From positions 2,170,001 through 2,234,000 of the forward strand of contig NZ_CP109596.1 in NCBI RefSeq assembly GCF_036327755.1: DNA of 64,000 nt, written 5' to 3'. The translations under genes and the position numbers were made by a program. Position 1 is the first letter of the stretch. Every line of letters begins with the position of its first letter. Positions 8,924 through 18,110 of this stretch are shown piece by piece. Source of the DNA: Nocardia sp. NBC_01503. Lineage in GTDB: Bacteria; Actinomycetota; Actinomycetes; Mycobacteriales; Mycobacteriaceae. The notes beneath the pieces are model-generated. The model ran no database searches and was not told the DNA's origin. It saw only the letters and a list, made by a program, of their open reading frames with translations.

Positions 8924-10180
8924 CTACAAGACGGTGAGGGGAAGGGGAATGCCCCGGTCGGCGAAGGCGAACGCGGCCCCCGTGCTGAATCGGGTGATGG
9001 CGACTTCCCCGAATTCACGGAAAGGTGCCGCGGCCAGGCCGAATTCGAGGATCATCTCGTCGGCGGTCGAAGACCGCACACTGACCTCGAACCGGGGATT
9101 GACACCGCGGGCAAGGGAATTCAGTGCCTCGAGGTGTTCGGAATCCACCAGCGCGGCCCAGGCTCCGTCGGCTACCGCACCGCAGTCGCGTCCGAGCCGC
9201 AGCTCCACGATCTGCTCGCCGCCGGAGACCGAAGATCCGATCTCGGCATCCACATAGGCCAGGGGATTCAAGGCCGGATGCAGGCGCAGCACCTTCGCCA
9301 GTGCGGCGGCGTCATCTCCGAGCCCGAGCGCGGTGCGCAGCCGTTCGGAGGTCAGTCCCGCGATGCCGGTGAACTGCTTGCGCGTGATATCCAGTGCCAC
9401 AGCGGAATCCGAGCGTTCGGTAACGGCCCGCCGAAACGCCAGCGTCAGCAGGTGCTGCTGGAGGCACACCTCGTCGGCGATCCGAATCAGCGCCGAGCGC
9501 GAGAAGTCCCCGAACCGCAGATCGTTCAGCAGCGGTCCCGAATAGTCCGACTGCCCATCGTCTTCGGCATCGACGGCCGCCAGTTCCACGGTGGCCGCGC
9601 GGGTTCCGGCCAGTGCCAGCGCATCGGGCTCCGGCGGTGTCGGCTCCAGCGACCGATCGATGGTCACCGTCCACGCGCACACCGGTGTCCGATCGGCGGG
9701 CACGCGGGGTGGCCGATGTATCGGCCGCACTCGCGCATAGGGATTGGTGGCCAGCGCGGTCGCATCGAAGGTGGGGTCTTCGATGTGGTGGCACATGCCG
9801 ACCACGTACTCCTCCCCCATCGGCTCCACATCGGCGAGCGCGCCGCAGTGGTCGAGGTGGAATTCACCATTGTCGTGATCGCGGACCCGGTACCGGAAGT
9901 CCATGAACTGCGGTGGCGCACCGATATCGAGCTGGAAGCCCTTGAAGATGGCGTCCACCCCGTCCCCTGCGATACCCAGCGCCGCGCGCATGCGCCGGGT
10001 GTAAAGCGGACTGGCCCAACGCCATTCGTCGATGGCGACGCCGGTCATACCCTCGCGGCCGAAAGCGGCGATGGCGTGCGCCATCCCGGAGCGGTCGATC
10101 AGATGCCCGCACAGCAGCAGCTCGGGTACCAGAATCGCGAGCTCGGATCGGGACAGCGAATCGTATCGACTGTTCACCAC
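8924..10180 (-). CDS. Unrecognised 418-aa protein in a P450/ligase operon
   Basis: I do not recognise a named family. The first 160 residues contain a His/Cys-rich patch (FHLDHCGALAD, then VGMCHHIEDPTFDATA) that could bind metal or haem. The middle is an acidic, proline-containing linker (about 165-215). The C-terminal half is mostly alpha-helical and includes the segment RKQFTGIAGLTSERLRTALG. No signal peptide or membrane helix is seen. The GTG start at 10180 overlaps the end of the NTF2-like gene by 7 bp, so it is translationally coupled to it, and the ligase follows 12 bp later. By position it should act with the P450, ferredoxin and ligase on a sterol- or fatty-acid-like substrate. This is inference only. 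Confidence 0.7.
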   Translation of the reverse strand: MVNSRYDSLSRSELAILVPELLLCGHLIDRSGMAHAIAAFGREGMTGVAIDEWRWASPLYTRRMRAALGIAGDGVDAIFKGFQLDIGAPPQFMDFRYRVRDHDNGEFHLDHCGALADVEPMGEEYVVGMCHHIEDPTFDATALATNPYARVRPIHRPPRVPADRTPVCAWTVTIDRSLEPTPPEPDALALAGTRAATVELAAVDAEDDGQSDYSGPLLNDLRFGDFSRSALIRIADEVCLQQHLLTLAFRRAVTERSDSAVALDITRKQFTGIAGLTSERLRTALGLGDDAAALAKVLRLHPALNPLAYVDAEIGSSVSGGEQIVELRLGRDCGAVADGAWAALVDSEHLEALNSLARGVNPRFEVSVRSSTADEMILEFGLAAAPFREFGEVAITRFSTGAAFAFADRGIPLPLTVL

Positions 10181-10722
10181 AGCGAAGCCGGTCCCTGCCC
10201 GACCGGGTACCAGCCCTTCAGCGGCTCTCCCGAGACGGATCGCTCGATGCGCTTCTGCATCCCGTCGGACAGCACGCCATTGGAGATCATCTCCACGAAA
10301 AGCGCTGTGACATTACCGAAGTCGAAGAAGTCGCGCTGCCACGACCACTGCCCGTCGCCCGCGTACCGGAACCAGCTGCCGCCGATGCCCTCTGGACTGT
10401 ACGGCCGCCCGTCGGCCCGGCTCTTCTCATTGATCTGTCTCCAGAATCCGATGACGCTGCCGCTGCGTTCGTCGACCACGAATTCCTGGTACGGGTAGGT
10501 CCAGCCCTCCAGCCCGAACATCTCCTGCCCGAGTGCGATATCGCGGATCTCATCGCGGCCGACGGCCATGAATTCCTGGGTGGGGCCGTAGTTCCAGCCG
10601 TAGGTGGCGTCGGGGGTGTAGAAGTCGGCCAGGGGTTTCCAGTCGCCGAGCGCTTCGCAGCGCTGGTTCTCCTGCACCCACCGGGTGATCATGTCGTCGA
10701 GTTCGTCGCGGGACCAGGCCAT
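10174..10722 (-). CDS. NTF2/SnoaL-like protein
   Basis: A 182-aa protein with the cone-shaped NTF2/SnoaL-like layout: an N-terminal helix (DELDDMITRWVQENQRCEALGDW), then FYTPDATYGWN and repeated beta strands ending in WSWQRDFFDFG. Relatives include ring-opening, isomerising and dehydrating enzymes (for example ketosteroid isomerase-like folds), and many non-catalytic binders. The start at ATG 10722 has GAAGGAA upstream; the open frame continues further 5' but without a ribosome site. It lies 10 bp after the ferredoxin gene and overlaps the next gene. Activity unknown; a substrate-binding or hydratase role with the neighbouring P450 is a guess. Confidence 0.75.
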   Translation of the reverse strand: MAWSRDELDDMITRWVQENQRCEALGDWKPLADFYTPDATYGWNYGPTQEFMAVGRDEIRDIALGQEMFGLEGWTYPYQEFVVDERSGSVIGFWRQINEKSRADGRPYSPEGIGGSWFRYAGDGQWSWQRDFFDFGNVTALFVEMISNGVLSDGMQKRIERSVSGEPLKGWYPVGQGPASLW

Positions 10723-10732
10723 GATGGTTCCT

Positions 10733-11711
<979 letters not shown>

Positions 11712-11712
<1 letters not shown>

Positions 11713-12926
11713 TACCGAACCTCCACTGTCACAGGCAGTTTCGCGAATCCGCGGACATTCACCGAATGCACGCGTTCGCTACCCGCCGCCAGGTTGTACG
11801 ACCGCACGCGATCGGTGAACTCGCGCAACACGATTCCGGCCTCCAGGCGGGCCAGATGTGCGCCGAGGCAGAAGTGCACGCCTTTTCCGAAGCTGATCAG
11901 CCCGCCCTTGTCACCGCGCTCGATGTCATAGCGGTCCGGATCATGGAAGACGCCGTCATCGCGATTGGCGGATCCGATGAGCAGCAATACCTTCGAGCCC
12001 TGCGGAATCGTCTGCCCGTAATACTCCAGATCGACCGCGGCGGTGCGCGCCAGAATCTGGCTGGAGGCGTCGTAGCGCAGCGTCTCCTCCACCCAGTCGC
12101 CGACCAGATCCGGATGCTCGGCGACCTTGGCGTACTGCTCCGGATTCACCCCGGCCCAGTGCAGGGCATTGCCGAGCAGTTTGGTGGTGGTCTCATTACC
12201 GGCGACCACCATCAGGAACATGAAGCCGAGGATCTCGGCGTCGGTGAGCCGATCACCGTCGGCCTCGGCATCCAGCAGTGCGGAGGTCAGATCATCCGTG
12301 CGCCGTTTGTGCCGGGCGGCGACCATCTCGTTGTAGTAGCCGAACAGCTGTACCGCCGCCTCCATGGCGGGTACCGGGACATCGAGTACGCCCTCTTCGC
12401 GATGCAGCAGCAGATCCGCCAGCCTGCGCAGTTCGGCGCGATCACTGTCGGGTACGCCGAGCAGTTCGGAGATGACGTCCATCGGGAGTTTGCCCGCGAC
12501 ATCGTCGATCCAGTCGAAACTGCCTGCGGCCAGCGCGGGTTCGAGATGCTGCAGCGTGATCTCGCGAATCCGGTCGCTCATCTCGGTGACCCGGCGCGGG
12601 GTGAAGCCCTGGTACACGAGTTTGCGCAGCCGCAGGTGGCGCGGATCGTCCATGGCCAGGAAGGACATGGTGTGGTGCGCGTGCGGTCCCCAGGCGGCCG
12701 GGTCCAGTGAAACCCCGTTGGCGCTGGAGAGATTCACATTGTCGCGGAATCCGGCGGAGACGTCGGTGTGCCGGGACAGGGCCCAGAAATCCAGTCCGGG
12801 GTGGTGATAGAGGGGAGCTTCGGCGCGCAGCCGCTGGTAGACCGGGTACGGATCCTCATGGATGGCGTAGTCGTACGGGTCGAACAGCAGCGGTTCGAGT
12901 GACGCGGCGGACAACTGACTGGACAT
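11712..12926 (-). CDS. Cytochrome P450, CYP123 family
   Basis: Soluble P450 of 404 aa. The I-helix oxygen-activation motif is AGNETTTK, the ExxR motif is EETLR, and the haem loop is FGKGVHFCLG with the Cys ligand. FDPYDYAIHEDPYP, MDDPRHLRLRKLV and KLPMDVISELLGVPDSDRA match M. tuberculosis CYP123 (Rv0766c) closely in memory. The start is ATG 12926, giving a normal N-terminus (MSSQLSAASLEPLLFDPYD); an upstream ATG at 13010 would run through the operator. It heads a minus-strand operon with SDR, ferredoxin, NTF2-like, 418-aa and ligase genes. CYP123's natural substrate is unknown; lipid or sterol is inferred from context. Confidence 0.88.
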
Positions 12927-13002
12927 GTGTCTGCATGTTACTGGCGCAACGGCGAACTGACAACGAATTCGGAAATTCGCCATGAGAAAGAGTCTCTCAA
13001 AC

Positions 13003-13016
13003 TGAAACATGTTCTT
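13003..13016. promoter_or_regulatory. KstR-type operator, site 3 (CYP123/aldehyde dehydrogenase)
   Basis: TGAAACATGTTCTT has the AAC-N2-GTT core with five complementary flanking bases on each side apart from one position. It sits in the 152-bp spacer between the divergent CYP123 and aldehyde dehydrogenase operons, beside a second, different palindrome at 13048, so both operons may answer to two regulators. Confidence 0.55.
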
Positions 13017-13047
13017 GCGCGTTTCCGAGCGACGAACCTATAGTCCG

Positions 13048-13057
13048 TACACGTGTC
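13048..13057. promoter_or_regulatory. TetR-type operator core TACACGTGTC
   Basis: The palindromic core ACACGTGT lies 21 bp before the TTG start of the aldehyde dehydrogenase gene and is followed by CAGACAG. The same core and surrounding layout (TAGTNC...GACANGTGTC) recur at 25091 and 25741, in front of a TetR gene and cyp51. I infer one TetR regulator acting at all three. Confidence 0.6.
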
Positions 13058-13078
13058 CAGACAGCATCGGAGCTACCG

Positions 13079-14545
13079 TTGAGCCTGAGCAATCTCGTAC
13101 CGGACGGCGGTTCCCAACTGCTGATCGGCGGCAAACTCGTCCCCGGCCGGGGCAACCTGTTCGCCAACGTCAACCCCGCGACCGGCGAGCAAATCGGCTA
13201 TGCGGCCAATGCCGACGCGGCCGATATGGACGCCGCCATCACCGCCGCCCGCACCGCCTTCGACACCACCGACTGGGCGCAGGACCCGGCCTTTCGCGCC
13301 ACCTGCCTGCGCCAACTCCGCGACGCCCTGCGCGATCATCTCGAGGACCTGCGCGAGATCACCATCGCCGAGGTGGGCGCACCCCGCATGCTCACCGCCG
13401 GCCCCCAACTCGAAGGCCCGATAGGCGATCTCGGCTGGTTCGCCGACCTGGCCGAAAACTATGACTGGGAAACGGATCTCGGCATCGCGTCCCCGATGGG
13501 CATCAAGAGCGGCCGACGACTCCGGCGCGAACCCATCGGTGTGGTCGGCGCGATCACACCGTGGAACTTCCCGCATCAGATCAACTTCGCCAAGATCGGC
13601 CCGGCCCTGGCCGCCGGTACGACGGTGGTTCTCAAGCCCGCCCCCGACACCCCGTGGTGTGCGGCGGCGGTCGGCCGGATCATCGCCGAGGAGACCGATA
13701 TTCCGGCCGGTGTGGTCAATATCGTCACCTCCGACGATCACGGGCTGGGCGCGCAGCTGGTCGCCGATCCGCGCGTGGACATGATCTCGTTCACCGGGTC
13801 CACGCGGACCGGTCGCGCCGTTATGGCCGCTGCCGCGCAGTCACTGAAGAAGGTGTTCCTGGAGCTCGGCGGGAAATCGGCCTTCATCGTGCTCGATGAC
13901 GCGGATCTGAAGGCGGCGGTGAGCTATGCGGCCTTCGGGGTCACCGTGCACGCGGGTCAGGGCTGTGCGATCAGCACGCGGCTGCTGGTACCTCGTGCGC
14001 ATTACGACGAAGCCGCCGAGATCGCGCAGCGGACCCTGGCCGGGATCAAGCCCGGTGATCCGAACAAGCCCGGAACCATCTGCGGCCCACTGATTTCCGA
14101 ACAACAGCGCGCGCGAGTCGAACGTTATCTCGACAGCGCGCGCGCCGAGGGCGGCACCGTCACCGGCGGTAACCGCCCGGACCTGCCCGGCTACTTCATC
14201 GAACCGACTCTCATTGCGGGCCTGCCGAATTCGGCGACGGTCGCGCAGGAGGAGATCTTCGGCCCGGTGCTGACCCTCATCGCGCACGACGGTGATGACG
14301 ATGCGGTCCGGCTGGCCAACGACTCCCCCTACGGCCTCTCCGGCTCGGTCTGGGGCACCGATCCCGAACGCCTGCGCACGGTCGTCAATGGCGTGCGCAC
14401 CGGCACCCTGAGCGTGAACGGCGGCGTCTGGTACTCCGCCGACGCGCCCTTCGGCGGATACAAACAATCCGGCATCGGACGGGAAATGGGCGTTGCCGGA
14501 TTCGAGGAGTACCTCGAGACCAAACTCATCGCGACCGGTTGCTGA
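13079..14545 (+). CDS. Aldehyde dehydrogenase (AldA/Rv0768-like)
   Basis: A 488-aa aldehyde dehydrogenase. The catalytic Glu is in FLELGGKSAFIVLDD and the catalytic Cys in HAGQGCAISTR; the NAD-binding GSTRTG loop is intact. It oxidises an unknown aldehyde to a carboxylate in the cytosol. The TTG start at 13079 has GGAG 6 bases upstream and gives the N-terminus MSLSNLVPDGG. It begins a six-gene plus-strand operon whose first four members (this enzyme, SDR, hydroxyisobutyrate dehydrogenase-like, carboxymuconolactone decarboxylase-like) are in the same order as Rv0768-Rv0771 of M. tuberculosis. The promoter carries two putative operators. Confidence 0.88.
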   Translation: MSLSNLVPDGGSQLLIGGKLVPGRGNLFANVNPATGEQIGYAANADAADMDAAITAARTAFDTTDWAQDPAFRATCLRQLRDALRDHLEDLREITIAEVGAPRMLTAGPQLEGPIGDLGWFADLAENYDWETDLGIASPMGIKSGRRLRREPIGVVGAITPWNFPHQINFAKIGPALAAGTTVVLKPAPDTPWCAAAVGRIIAEETDIPAGVVNIVTSDDHGLGAQLVADPRVDMISFTGSTRTGRAVMAAAAQSLKKVFLELGGKSAFIVLDDADLKAAVSYAAFGVTVHAGQGCAISTRLLVPRAHYDEAAEIAQRTLAGIKPGDPNKPGTICGPLISEQQRARVERYLDSARAEGGTVTGGNRPDLPGYFIEPTLIAGLPNSATVAQEEIFGPVLTLIAHDGDDDAVRLANDSPYGLSGSVWGTDPERLRTVVNGVRTGTLSVNGGVWYSADAPFGGYKQSGIGREMGVAGFEEYLETKLIATGC

Positions 14546-14556
14546 AGGAGCACGTC

Positions 14557-15309
14557 ATGGCCCGATTCACGGATAGAACCGTCATTGTCACCGGAGCCGC
14601 CCAGGGTATCGGCGAGGGGTACGCCAAGGCCCTCGCGGCCGAGCAGGCCAAAGTCGTTGTCGCCGATCTCAATAGCGAGCGCGGGGAGGCCGTCGCCAAA
14701 CAGATCACCGCGGACGGCGGTACCGCGGTCTTCCGCGAGGTCGACGTCTCCGATCCCGAATCCACCGCCGCCGTAGCGGAATTCACGGTCGGTGAGTTCG
14801 GGCGGATCGACCACCTGGTCAATAACGCCGCCATCTACGGGGGTATGAAGCTGGACCTGCTGCTGACGGTGCCGTGGGACTACTACAAGAAGTTCATGAG
14901 CGTGAATCTGGACGGCGCGCTGAATATGACCCGCGCGGTCTGGAAGCAGATGAGCAAGCAGGGCGGCGGGTCGATTGTGAATCAATCCTCCACCGCCGCC
15001 TGGCAGTACTCCGGCTTCTACGGACTCGCCAAGGCCGGGATCAACAGCCTCACCCAGCAATTGGCGCATGAACTGGGCGGGTCCAATATTCGGATCAACG
15101 CCATCGCGCCCGGGCCGATCGATACCGAGGCCACCCGCAGCATCGTGCCGGGCAAGTACGTCGACGAACTGGTGAAGACCGCGGCCATCAAACGGCTGGG
15201 CACACCGGAGGATCTGGTGGGCGCCTGCCTGTACCTGCTCTCGGACGATGCGAAGTGGGTTACCGGGCAGATCCTGAATGTCGATGGCGGGCAGGTGTTC
15301 CGAGCATGA
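14557..15309 (+). CDS. SDR oxidoreductase (Rv0769-like)
   Basis: Classical SDR of 250 aa. The cofactor loop is TGAAQGIGEG, NNAA marks the central motif, and the active site is NQSSTAAW...YGLAK with Ser, Tyr and Lys all present. It should interconvert a hydroxyl and a keto group with NAD(P)(H). The start ATG 14557 is preceded by AAGGAG, and an in-frame TTG at 14539 upstream is ignored because the ribosome site fits the ATG. It follows the aldehyde dehydrogenase by 11 bp and overlaps the next gene by 4 bp. Orthology to Rv0769 rests on order and general similarity. Confidence 0.87.
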   Translation: MARFTDRTVIVTGAAQGIGEGYAKALAAEQAKVVVADLNSERGEAVAKQITADGGTAVFREVDVSDPESTAAVAEFTVGEFGRIDHLVNNAAIYGGMKLDLLLTVPWDYYKKFMSVNLDGALNMTRAVWKQMSKQGGGSIVNQSSTAAWQYSGFYGLAKAGINSLTQQLAHELGGSNIRINAIAPGPIDTEATRSIVPGKYVDELVKTAAIKRLGTPEDLVGACLYLLSDDAKWVTGQILNVDGGQVFRA

Positions 15310-16181
15310 GCGAGCTGGCGATCGGATTCATCGGCCTGGGCAATATGGGTGCGCCCATGGCCAAACGCCTACTCGAGTGGCCGGGCGGGCTGGTGGTCTG
15401 CGATATGCGACCGGATGCGTTGACGCCCTTCACCTCCGGCGGTGCGCAGGCGGCGGCCACGGCGGCCGAGGTAGCCGAGCGCACCGGTGTGGTGTCGGTG
15501 GTCGTGCTCGACGACGCGCAGGTGCGCGCGGTGGTCAGCGGGCCGGACGGCATTCTGCAGACCGCGAAGCCGGGCACCGTGATCGCGGTGCACTCGACCA
15601 TCGCCGACTCCACGGCGGTCGAGTTGGCGGCCGAATGTGCCGAGCACGGGGTGGAATTCGTGGACGCGCCGATCAGCGGGGGCGCTCCGGCGGCGCACAA
15701 GGGCGGGCTGGCCGTCATGGTCGGCGGTAGTGCGGCCGCCTTCGAAACGGTGCGCGCGCCGTTCTCCAGTTTCGCCTCGCTCATCGTGCACGCGGGCGAG
15801 GTCGGTGCGGGTACTCGAATGAAGTTGGCGCGCAATCTGCTGCATTTCGTCGCCTTCACCGCCGCCGCGGAGTCGCAGCGGCTGGCGGAGGCGGCCGGGT
15901 TGGATATCACCGAACTCGGCAAGGTGGTCCGGCACTCCGACTCGCATACCGGCGGTCCCGGAGCGATCATGTTGCGGGACACCACCTCTCCGGTGGCCGA
16001 GGGTGACTTCTGGCTGCCGATTCTCACTCATGTCCGTGATCTCGGCGAGAAGGATCTCTCGCTCGCCCTGGACCTGGGCCGCCGACTCGGCGTCGATCTG
16101 CCGCTGGCCGATCAGGCGCTCGGTGGTCTCGGGGACGGGCTCGGGGTCGGACGCGGACCTATCGCAAAGGAGCAGTGGTGA
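15306..16181 (+). CDS. 3-hydroxyisobutyrate dehydrogenase-family oxidoreductase (Rv0770-like)
   Basis: Beta-hydroxyacid dehydrogenase of 291 aa. The N-terminal Rossmann motif is GFIGLGNMGAPMA, the substrate block is DAPISGGAPAAHKGG, and the catalytic Lys is in GTRMKLARNLL. Family members oxidise 3-hydroxyisobutyrate, tartronate semialdehyde or related beta-hydroxy acids; the substrate here is not determined. ATG 15306 overlaps the SDR stop (ATGA), and the next gene begins one base after this stop, so the three proteins are likely made together. Position matches Rv0770 in the mycobacterial cyp51 neighbourhood. Confidence 0.87.
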   Translation: MSELAIGFIGLGNMGAPMAKRLLEWPGGLVVCDMRPDALTPFTSGGAQAAATAAEVAERTGVVSVVVLDDAQVRAVVSGPDGILQTAKPGTVIAVHSTIADSTAVELAAECAEHGVEFVDAPISGGAPAAHKGGLAVMVGGSAAAFETVRAPFSSFASLIVHAGEVGAGTRMKLARNLLHFVAFTAAAESQRLAEAAGLDITELGKVVRHSDSHTGGPGAIMLRDTTSPVAEGDFWLPILTHVRDLGEKDLSLALDLGRRLGVDLPLADQALGGLGDGLGVGRGPIAKEQW

Positions 16182-16182
16182 T

Positions 16183-16539
16183 ATGACCGACGAACGCCGG
16201 CAGCGCGGGCTGAAGAAGATGAGCGAGGTGTACGGCTGGGAGTTCCAGGACGGCCCGGGCACGCACTTCGCCGTCACCGCCGATCATCTGTTCGCCGATA
16301 TCTGGTCGCGGCCCGGGCTCTCCATTCGCGATCGCCGAATGTTGTTGCTGGGCGCGGTGACCGCGCAGGGCCTGTTCGATATCGCCGAGATCCAGGTCGG
16401 CGCGGCGCTGCGCAATGAAGAGCTGGACGAGGAGCAGTTGCACGAGATCGCGCTGTTCCTGTGTCACTACGTGGGCTGGCCCGCGGGGACCACGCTGGAC
16501 GGCATTGTGGGTAAAGCCGTCAAGAAGCACAGTGGGTAA
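16183..16539 (+). CDS. Carboxymuconolactone decarboxylase-family protein with altered C-terminus (Rv0771-like)
   Basis: A 118-aa all-alpha protein of the CMD/AhpD family: helices around ITxxxHFAVTADHLFADIW, then RDRRMLLLGAVTAQGLFDIAE and HEIALFLCHYVGWPAGT. The AhpD CxxC redox motif is absent, so a decarboxylase- or binding-type member is more likely than a peroxidase reductase. The ATG at 16183 has AAAGGAG 9-15 bases upstream. The 3' end is broken up by a 25-bp tandem repeat at 16507-16581 that shifts frame and stops translation at 16537 with the tail GKAVKKHSG. With one repeat copy the protein would end GKAVKQHKKK at a stop at 16590. The core fold is not affected. Confidence 0.83.
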   Translation: MTDERRQRGLKKMSEVYGWEFQDGPGTHFAVTADHLFADIWSRPGLSIRDRRMLLLGAVTAQGLFDIAEIQVGAALRNEELDEEQLHEIALFLCHYVGWPAGTTLDGIVGKAVKKHSG

Positions 16540-16581
16540 AGCCGTCAAGAAGCACAGTGGGTAAAGCCGTCAAGCAGCACA
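16507..16581 (+). repeat. Three tandem copies of a 25-bp unit at a gene 3' end
   Basis: Copies at 16507-16531, 16532-16556 and 16557-16581 begin GTGGGTAAAGCCGTCAAG. The first two are identical and the third differs at one base. The unit length is not a multiple of three, so the two extra copies (50 bp) shift the frame of the carboxymuconolactone decarboxylase-like gene and create its present stop codon. Confidence 0.95.
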
Positions 16582-16622
16582 AGAAGAAGTAATTCCCTCC
16601 ACCAGTTAGGAATTCGAAAACC

Positions 16623-18095
16623 ATGGCCGATACCGCAACCGTCCGACCGCTCCGGGCCGGCGAGGTGAGCTCCTGGGATCTCGAGGCCGATGTGGTCGTC
16701 GTCGGCTACGGCATTGCCGGGGTGTGCGCGTCCATCGAGGCGGCCCGGACCGGGGCCGATGTGCTCGTACTGGAACGCACCGGCGGCTGGGGTGGCGCGG
16801 CCGCGCTCTCCGGCGGCTTCATCTACCTCGGGGGCGGTACGGCGCTGCAGCGCAAGCTCGGTTTCGAGGACACCCCGGAGAATATGGAGGCGTTCCTGAC
16901 GGCCGCGCTCGGTCCGGGTGTGGACAAGGCCAAGATCCACGATTACTGCCGGGGCAGTGTCGAGCATTTCGACTGGCTCGTCGCCAATGGTGTTCCGTTC
17001 AACGAAGTGTTCTGGGGCGAACCGGGTTACGAGCCGCCCGCCGATGAGGGGCTGATGTTCTCCGGCGGCGAGAATGCCGCACCGTTCAACACCATCGCCA
17101 CCCCCGCGCCCCGTGGTCATCTCGCCTGGACCAAGGATAAGAAGCTGGGCGAGAAGGGCGGCGGCTACATGCTGATGGAGCCGCTCGCCCAGACCGCCGA
17201 AAAGCTCGGCGTACGACAGGAATTCGACGTGCGGTTGCAGCGGCTGGTCGTCGATGACGACGGCCGGGTGGTGGGTGTGGCCGCCAAGCGGTACGGCAAG
17301 GAACTCTTCGTGCGCGCCGAACGCGGCGTGGTGCTGGCCACCGGCAGCTTCGCGTACCAGCACGAAATGGTGGAGCGCTTCGCGCCCAAGATCAGCGGGC
17401 GGCCCGCCGCCACGGTCGAGGAGCATGACGGTATCGGCATCCGGGTGGCACAGGCGCTCGGCGCGGATCTGGCGCATATGGATGCCACCGAGGTCGCGCT
17501 GATCGCCGATCCGCAGGTGGTGGTGCGCGGAATTCTGGTGAACGGGCGTGGGCAGCGGTTCATCACCGAGGACACCTACCCCGGCCGGATGGGACAGGCG
17601 GTACTGCAGGATCAGGACAATCAGGCGTACCTCATCATCGACGAGCAGGCACTGGAGGCGGCATTCGAGACCAAGTCGTCCATGTCGTTCCTGCGGATCG
17701 CACCGACCTGGGTGGCCGAGACCGTCGAGGAGCTCGAGGGTGAGATGAGCCTGCCCGCGGGCACCCTGCGCGCGACCATCGACCTGTACAACAAGCATGC
17801 CGAGAACGGCGAGGATCCGTTCCTGCACAAGAAGCCGGAGTGGGTCAAACCCATCGGCGAGCCGCTCGGCGCGTACGACCTGCGCGGATACACCGGCGGA
17901 TTCACCCTCGGCGGGCTGCGCACCGATCTCGACTCCCGGGTGCTGCACGTCTCCGGCGAGCCGATCCCGGGACTGTTCGCGGCGGGCCGCGTCACCTCCG
18001 GCATCTGCGCGGGCGGATACGCCAGCGGCTGCTCGCTGGGTGACGGCAGCTTCTACGGTCGGCGCGCGGGCGTGGCCGCCGCCAAGGGCAACTGA
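16623..18095 (+). CDS. FAD-dependent flavoprotein, KstD/fumarate reductase type
   Basis: A 490-aa FAD-binding protein of the 3-ketosteroid dehydrogenase/fumarate reductase flavoprotein group. The N-terminal dinucleotide fold is VVVVGYGIAGVCASIEAA, then GGWGGAAALSGGF; the C-terminal FAD block is IPGLFAAGRVTSGICAGGYASG. KstD enzymes introduce a double bond into ring A of 3-ketosteroids. Here the catalytic tyrosines of KstD are not clearly identifiable, so other alpha,beta-desaturations are possible. It starts at ATG 16623, 30 bp after the ancestral stop of the previous gene, with AGGAATTCG upstream, and is followed at 15 bp by the LLM gene. Probable role: desaturation step in the lipid or sterol pathway encoded by this operon. 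Confidence 0.84.
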   Translation: MADTATVRPLRAGEVSSWDLEADVVVVGYGIAGVCASIEAARTGADVLVLERTGGWGGAAALSGGFIYLGGGTALQRKLGFEDTPENMEAFLTAALGPGVDKAKIHDYCRGSVEHFDWLVANGVPFNEVFWGEPGYEPPADEGLMFSGGENAAPFNTIATPAPRGHLAWTKDKKLGEKGGGYMLMEPLAQTAEKLGVRQEFDVRLQRLVVDDDGRVVGVAAKRYGKELFVRAERGVVLATGSFAYQHEMVERFAPKISGRPAATVEEHDGIGIRVAQALGADLAHMDATEVALIADPQVVVRGILVNGRGQRFITEDTYPGRMGQAVLQDQDNQAYLIIDEQALEAAFETKSSMSFLRIAPTWVAETVEELEGEMSLPAGTLRATIDLYNKHAENGEDPFLHKKPEWVKPIGEPLGAYDLRGYTGGFTLGGLRTDLDSRVLHVSGEPIPGLFAAGRVTSGICAGGYASGCSLGDGSFYGRRAGVAAAKGN

Positions 18096-18110
18096 GAGGG
18101 CTTGCGGCAC

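Noticed and set aside
8729..10498. A long plus-strand open frame over the ligase, 418-aa and NTF2-like genes
   Set aside because: It spans three real genes on the other strand and shows no motif.
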